Below are positions 4,120 through 5,586 of a stretch of 5,586 nucleotides of DNA, piece by piece. The notes beneath the pieces were generated by a model. That model was not told the DNA's origin, made no database searches, and saw nothing but the letters and a program-made list of their open reading frames with translations. The stretch spans positions 1-5,586 of the forward strand of contig JANXYF010000172.1 of assembly GCA_025350175.1 (NCBI GenBank). The letters are read 5' to 3'. Position numbers and translations under genes: made by a program. The first letter of the stretch is position 1. Each line of letters begins with the position of its first letter. The DNA is from Nitrosopumilales archaeon (lineage in GTDB: Archaea > Thermoproteota > Nitrososphaeria > Nitrososphaerales > Nitrosopumilaceae).

Positions 4120-5265
4120 TTATCCAAAGGTAAATGTATAGATTTGAAAACCTGGGTGACCAATGATTGTAATTGTATGACTGCCTTGTTGTTTTGATGA
4201 AATTAAGTTATATAGTCTATGTTCAGAGATGCCCACTACTCCATTTTTAAGGTCTTGACCTGCATCATCACTAGTAACAACTTTGCCATCTAACAGAACC
4301 TGAATGTTATCTCCAGTTCCTGACGCAACAATGTGGACATCTTTTGCAGAAAATGGCAGGACAATCTTTCCGTTATCTGAAACTAGTTTCATACTATCAT
4401 TGAGATTTTGCCATTGCCCCTCCAAGTAAAAATGATCATTTTGCAAACCTGATGGTATTGCATAATTAACTATTTTTTCGGGCTGGAGTCCTTCTGAATT
4501 TCCAAGGTAGTTCCTATCTTGCATAAAGTCATATCCGAAATAAAGTTCTGGAGTCTGTACGTAAGAAAATTGATGTTCCTGCAAATTGACAAGACTTTGA
4601 TCTGCTGTCATGTTTAATCCTAGTCTGTTTGCTCTTTGATCAAGTAATTGTTGAATAACTTTTTCTGTTTGATCATATTCTCCTTCACCAAAATGTGTGT
4701 GTCGTATGTGTCCTAAATCATCTGTTATGTATTCTGCAGGCCAGTATCTATTTGAAAACGCATCCCACGTTGCATGATCACTGTCTAACACTATCGGATA
4801 TGTCACGCCATATTTTTGAGCAGCCATTTTTACATTATTAGGATCTTTTTCAAATTCAAATTCTGGTGAATGCACTCCGATGATTAGTAATCCTTTATCC
4901 GCATATTTATCATTCCATGCTTTAAGATATGGTAGTGTTCTAAGACAATTTATGCAACTATAAGTCCAAAAGTCATACAAGACTACCTTGTCTTTCATTT
5001 CTGATTTTAATTCTTCTGGTGTTGTGTTAATGTAGTCTGCAATTCCAACCAAGTCAGGAGCTACTGGAAAATTATTTTCATCAGGATATGAAATTAACTT
5101 ACCAGAAGTTGTATTGTTTATTGGTCCTTGTTTATTCAAAAGTGTTTCACTGCCTACGTTTTGGACGGTTTTATCAAGTGATGAAAAGAAAACACTAATT
5201 CCCCCAATGGCAGCTATTATGATTATCGCACCAATTGCTGCGGTTTTAATCTCTTTTCTCATCAT
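4120..5265 (-). CDS. Membrane-anchored TlpA-like thioredoxin with DipZ C-terminal domain
   Basis: 381 residues. Residues about 7-28 form a signal anchor (TAAIGAIIIIAAIGGISVFF), placing the rest outside the cytoplasmic membrane. The thioredoxin/TlpA fold spans about 85-210, with the active site WTYSCINCLRTLPYL (C104, C107) and the cis-proline region YWPAEY (P176). From about 237 (TPELYFGY) to the closing YTFTFG is the beta-rich C-terminal domain found after the thioredoxin domain in DipZ proteins; ISEHRLYNLI and the FTFG ending are typical. Its start overlaps the end of ccdA by 4 bp (ATGA), implying translational coupling. CcdA is expected to keep the CINC pair reduced, so the protein would reduce disulfides of exported proteins or serve cytochrome c maturation. 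The substrate is unknown. In DipZ proper these domains are one chain; here they are split into two genes. Confidence 0.9.
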   Translation of the reverse strand: MMRKEIKTAAIGAIIIIAAIGGISVFFSSLDKTVQNVGSETLLNKQGPINNTTSGKLISYPDENNFPVAPDLVGIADYINTTPEELKSEMKDKVVLYDFWTYSCINCLRTLPYLKAWNDKYADKGLLIIGVHSPEFEFEKDPNNVKMAAQKYGVTYPIVLDSDHATWDAFSNRYWPAEYITDDLGHIRHTHFGEGEYDQTEKVIQQLLDQRANRLGLNMTADQSLVNLQEHQFSYVQTPELYFGYDFMQDRNYLGNSEGLQPEKIVNYAIPSGLQNDHFYLEGQWQNLNDSMKLVSDNGKIVLPFSAKDVHIVASGTGDNIQVLLDGKVVTSDDAGQDLKNGVVGISEHRLYNLISSKQQGSHTITIIGHPGFQIYTFTFG

Positions 5266-5586
5266 GATGACCCCAATAGCAAATTATTTAGTAATGGAAA
5301 ACTTGCAATAGCCGCTAGTTGATTTGTATATACTAATACTCCCAAGATGATGATAAGCGAACCCATGATAATTGAATAGTATTTGAGATGTTTGCTCATG
5401 GATTTGATTAATCCTGTAAATCTTGAAAAGAATACGCCCATCAAAATAAACGGGATTCCAAGACCAAGTGAATAACTGAGAAGTAGGATAAACGCATGAC
5501 TTGGGGTGGTGGCAGCAAGAGTTAGAATGCTTCCTAGGATTGGTCCTATACATGGAGTCCAACCTGTTGCAAATGCTAGACCAAAA
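5262..5586 (-). CDS. ccdA: CcdA/DsbD-type thiol-electron transporter, 3' part
   Basis: The last 107 residues are visible (frame 5585 to TGA 5264-5262); the start lies beyond the window edge. The fragment begins FGLAFATGWTPCIGPILGSI, the conserved segment with the second redox cysteine of CcdA (TPC, residue 12). Hydrophobic helices follow at about 10-28, 36-58 (AFILLLSYSLGLGIPFILMG) and 74-92 (YYSIIMGSLIIILGVLVYTN). CcdA relays electrons from cytoplasmic thioredoxin through a membrane Cys pair to an external thioredoxin-like partner, which is the next gene. The partner Cys of the first half is outside the window. The reading frame is intact throughout the visible part. Confidence 0.92.
   Translation of the reverse strand, partial: FGLAFATGWTPCIGPILGSILTLAATTPSHAFILLLSYSLGLGIPFILMGVFFSRFTGLIKSMSKHLKYYSIIMGSLIIILGVLVYTNQLAAIASFPLLNNLLLGSS

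Noticed and set aside
5284..5562. Minus-strand frame of 92 residues
   Set aside because: It is in a different frame over ccdA, whose TPC motif and membrane helices identify the correct frame.

Overview
The window looks like an AT-rich archaeal genome, most likely an ammonia-oxidising Thaumarchaeota (Nitrososphaerota) lineage. The reasons are: a Snf7/ESCRT-III protein of the CdvB type; AT-rich, TATA-like boxes about 25 bp before start codons, without clear Shine-Dalgarno sites (leaderless style); many tiny zinc-ligand proteins; and an archaeal split version of the DipZ thiol-redox system. The placement is inferred from gene content and style, not from a marker gene.

Left part (1-1370): the tail of an unrecognised gene with a CPDC motif ends at 204, with a hairpin over its stop codon. 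About 500 bases without a convincing gene follow. They carry scattered G5-G7 tracts in imperfectly repeated contexts and one GGGGGTGT/ACACCCCC inverted repeat. A 50-residue Cys-rich protein (707-859) comes next. A second gene-poor stretch follows, holding interleaved inverted repeats with H-type pseudoknot order (932-970) and, on the minus strand, a decayed copy (about 1094-1262) of the zinc-binding gene found intact at 2478-2774.

Middle (1370-3333): a two-helix membrane protein (+) converges on a minus-strand pair: a 98-residue double zinc-site protein (2478-2774) and, just downstream, a helical protein with a 27-residue internal repeat (1909-2451). A divergent plus-strand gene (2992-3333) encodes a small basic protein whose start codon sits inside an inverted repeat.

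Right part (3326-5586): the minus strand carries a CdvB-family ESCRT-III paralogue, whose end overlaps the convergent 2992-3333 gene by 8 bp. Its upstream region holds two palindromic elements, one a perfect 28-bp palindrome. Further right is a translationally coupled pair (4-bp ATGA overlap): ccdA, cut by the window edge, and a membrane-anchored TlpA-like thioredoxin with a DipZ-type C-terminal domain. CcdA would pass electrons from cytoplasmic thioredoxin across the membrane to the CINC active site of its partner, for reduction of extracytoplasmic disulfides.

Firmly recognised genes are cdvB, ccdA and the DipZ-like thioredoxin. The other proteins are described without an assigned function. 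No tRNA, rRNA, CRISPR array or insertion sequence was seen.
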